DNA of 64,000 nucleotides. Origin: JABABV01 sp965222855. Lineage in GTDB: Bacteria > Bacillota_I > Bacilli_A > Mycoplasmatales > JABABV01. Shown here one piece after another: positions 62,253-64,000 of this stretch. A program made the translations under genes and the position numbers. The stretch lies in the NCBI GenBank assembly GCA_965222855.1, contig CBDCUL010000014.1:52632-116631 (forward strand), in the 5' to 3' direction. Below the pieces are notes generated by a model, which made no database searches, was not told the origin of the DNA, and worked only from the letters and a program-made list of their open reading frames with translations. The stretch's first letter is position 1; every line of letters begins with the position of its first letter.

Positions 62253-64000
62253 AACGTGAAGACGTTGCTAAAAAATATCAATGAGATTTAGAGTTTTTAT
62301 TAACAGATGGCTCAATTGAACAATTATTAGCAAAAGTAAAAAAATTGGATGAAAATAAATATGCTTTAATTAATGATTTTTTTACAAGTGAAGCAAAATT
62401 TGATCAATGATTAGCATTATCAGAAACAATGGGAATTTTAAGTAATAAAATATATAATTACGTTAGTAATAAAGTCAATGAAAATGTGACTGATAATGAA
62501 AATCAAAAAAATCAGCAAAAAGTAATGTTGTTCTTTAATGATTTAAGTCAGAAATATGCTAATTTAGAAAATATCATTCTGAAAAACAAAGCAGCAATTA
62601 AACAATTATTAACTAATACCAAATACCAAAACTTAATTCATAATTACGAAGATTTATTTCGCGCTGAAAAACATGTTTTAAGCGATGTTGAAGAGCAGTT
62701 ATTATCAAAGTTAAGTTTAGTACTTGATGTTAACCATGATATTTTTGCAACTTTAACTGATGGTGATTTTAATTTTGGTAAAGTATTAGATTCTAAAAAT
62801 AAAGAACATTTCTTATTACAAGGTAATTTTATTGAATTACTAAAAGATTCTGATGCAACATTACGAAAAAAATGCCTTTATGCGTTTTTGAGAAGTGTAT
62901 CAAGATCATAAAAATACTTTAGCTAAAACTTTATACAACCATCATTATAGTACGAGCGTCGATGCTAAAATTAGAAAATATGATAATAGTGTCTCAATGC
63001 AAACTTTTAGTGATAAAGTTGATGAGCAATTTTTAAACCAACTATATAGTAGCGTTAAAGCACAAACACCAATGTTTAAAACTTATTTCAAACATCGTAA
63101 TTTATTTTTAAAGAAAAAACTAAATGTTGCTAAATTAAATCCGTGAGATAAACGCGTTGATTTAGTAACTGATTTAAAAATTAAATTTTCTAAAGATAAT
63201 GGTATTGCAGCAATCAAAGAAGCAATCAAACCATTAGGAGTAGAATATTCTAAAATTACTAATCAAGCTTTATCAGAAAATTGAATTGATTTTGAAGCGT
63301 TCAAAGGGAAACGTTCAGGTGCTTATTCAATTGGCGCTAGTTATGGTTTAGATAAGAAGTATATTTTAATGAATTGAACTGATAATTTTAATTCAGTAAC
63401 AACGCTAGCGCATGAATTAGGTCATTCACTGCATTCATATTTCTCAGATACATATCAAGATTATTATAATTCTAGTTATCCAATTCTTTTAGCTGAAATC
63501 GCTTCAACTTTTAATGAAGTTTTATTAGCGGAACATTTATTAAAAAATAGTGATGATGATAAATTAAAATTTTATATCATTAGTAATTTATTAGATACTT
63601 TTGTGGGAACGATTCATCGTCAAACGATGTGAAGTAATTATGAATTCAGTGCTTTCAAAATGGTTGATGCTGGAAAACCATTAGTATTTGATGACTATGC
63701 AAAACTTTATCAAGATAATTTTCGTCAATATTATGGGATGAAAGCTGATGAAAAATTACCAATATTTAGTGAACTAGGATCAGTTTATGTGCCGCATTTT
63801 TATTATAATTTCTATGTTTATAAATATGCAGTTGGAATTATTAGTGCTTTATCATTTATTGAAAACTTTCACAATGGCAAAGATCCAGAATTAAAAACTT
63901 ATATTAATAAGTTTTTAAAAGCTGGTGGTAGTGATTATCCATTAAATACATTGAAAAAAGCTGGCGTAGATTTACTAAATAAAGATACTTATGCTCAAGC
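62237..64000 (+). CDS. pepF: Oligoendopeptidase F (M3 family), frameshifted and cut by the window end
   Basis: This is a zinc metallopeptidase that degrades short peptides in the cytoplasm. The N-terminal domain (about 1-210) is followed by the catalytic domain with zinc motif LAHELGHSLHSYF (H-E-x-x-H), GAYSIGASYG, SYPILLAEIASTFNE and FVGTIHRQTMW. An A7 run near 62867-62873 shifts the frame; with six A the sequence reads LRKNAFMRFWEVYQDHKNTL, which is the expected continuation. GGAGG precedes ATG 62237. The frame remains open at the window end, so the last part of the gene is outside. Confidence 0.9.

Overview
The window is one continuous piece of a bacterial chromosome from a wall-less Mollicute. 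The DNA is strongly AT-rich, genes are tightly packed, and almost every housekeeping gene contains in-frame TGA codons exactly where its family has tryptophan (genetic code 4, UGA = Trp). Read with the standard code the genes appear chopped up; read with code 4 most are full length. No tRNA, rRNA, insertion sequence, prophage or CRISPR array was seen. The gene set (PDH-acetate energy metabolism, NADH oxidase, GapN, MEP isoprenoid genes, HrcA/CIRCE-like control of lon) fits a Spiroplasma/Entomoplasma- or Mycoplasma-type organism. Genus is not decidable from this window.

Layout. 1-5.3 kb: end of comEC, holA, two small hypothetical proteins, a Lys-rich protein, a broken DUF2779 nuclease and fmt. 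5.3-11.8 kb: an ECF S component, lepA, a gene-poor stretch with a strong promoter and a tiny hydrophobic ORF, a degenerate Fic-like protein, two membrane proteins, a double-glycine leader peptide gene and radC. 11.9-17.2 kb: udk, L21 leader-rplU-rpmA, obg, nadE, a nitroreductase, and convergent lplA. 17.4-26.1 kb: the pdhABCD-ackA operon, a metallo-hydrolase and nox. 26.1-36.4 kb: a DUF192-like protein, yebC, dprA, topA, gapN, hemW, lon, ysxC and a DUF3196 protein. 36.4-48.6 kb: tig, ruvAB, secDF, apt, relA, hisS, aspS, a DUF896 protein and a MarR regulator. 48.6-55.7 kb: ispG (minus strand), rpmG, efp, nusB, xseAB, an unknown protein, dxs and tlyA. 55.7-64 kb: deoB, tkt, a UPF0154 protein, a repeat-bearing membrane protein, valS and the start of pepF.

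Functional picture. Pyruvate is oxidised by PDH, whose E2 and E3 both carry lipoyl domains charged by LplA. AckA makes ATP from acetyl phosphate, Nox reoxidises NADH and GapN gives NADPH. DeoB and Tkt feed the pentose pool, and Dxs and IspG indicate a MEP pathway. Lon appears to be under a CIRCE-like heat-shock operator.

Caveat on sequence quality: single-base indels, mostly in short homopolymers, break several genes in three clusters (about 2.2-4.8, 30.2-33.1 and 61.5-62.9 kb), including genes normally essential (valS). Elsewhere long genes are intact. Local consensus errors are therefore the likeliest explanation, except possibly for the DUF2779 gene, which also carries an in-frame stop.
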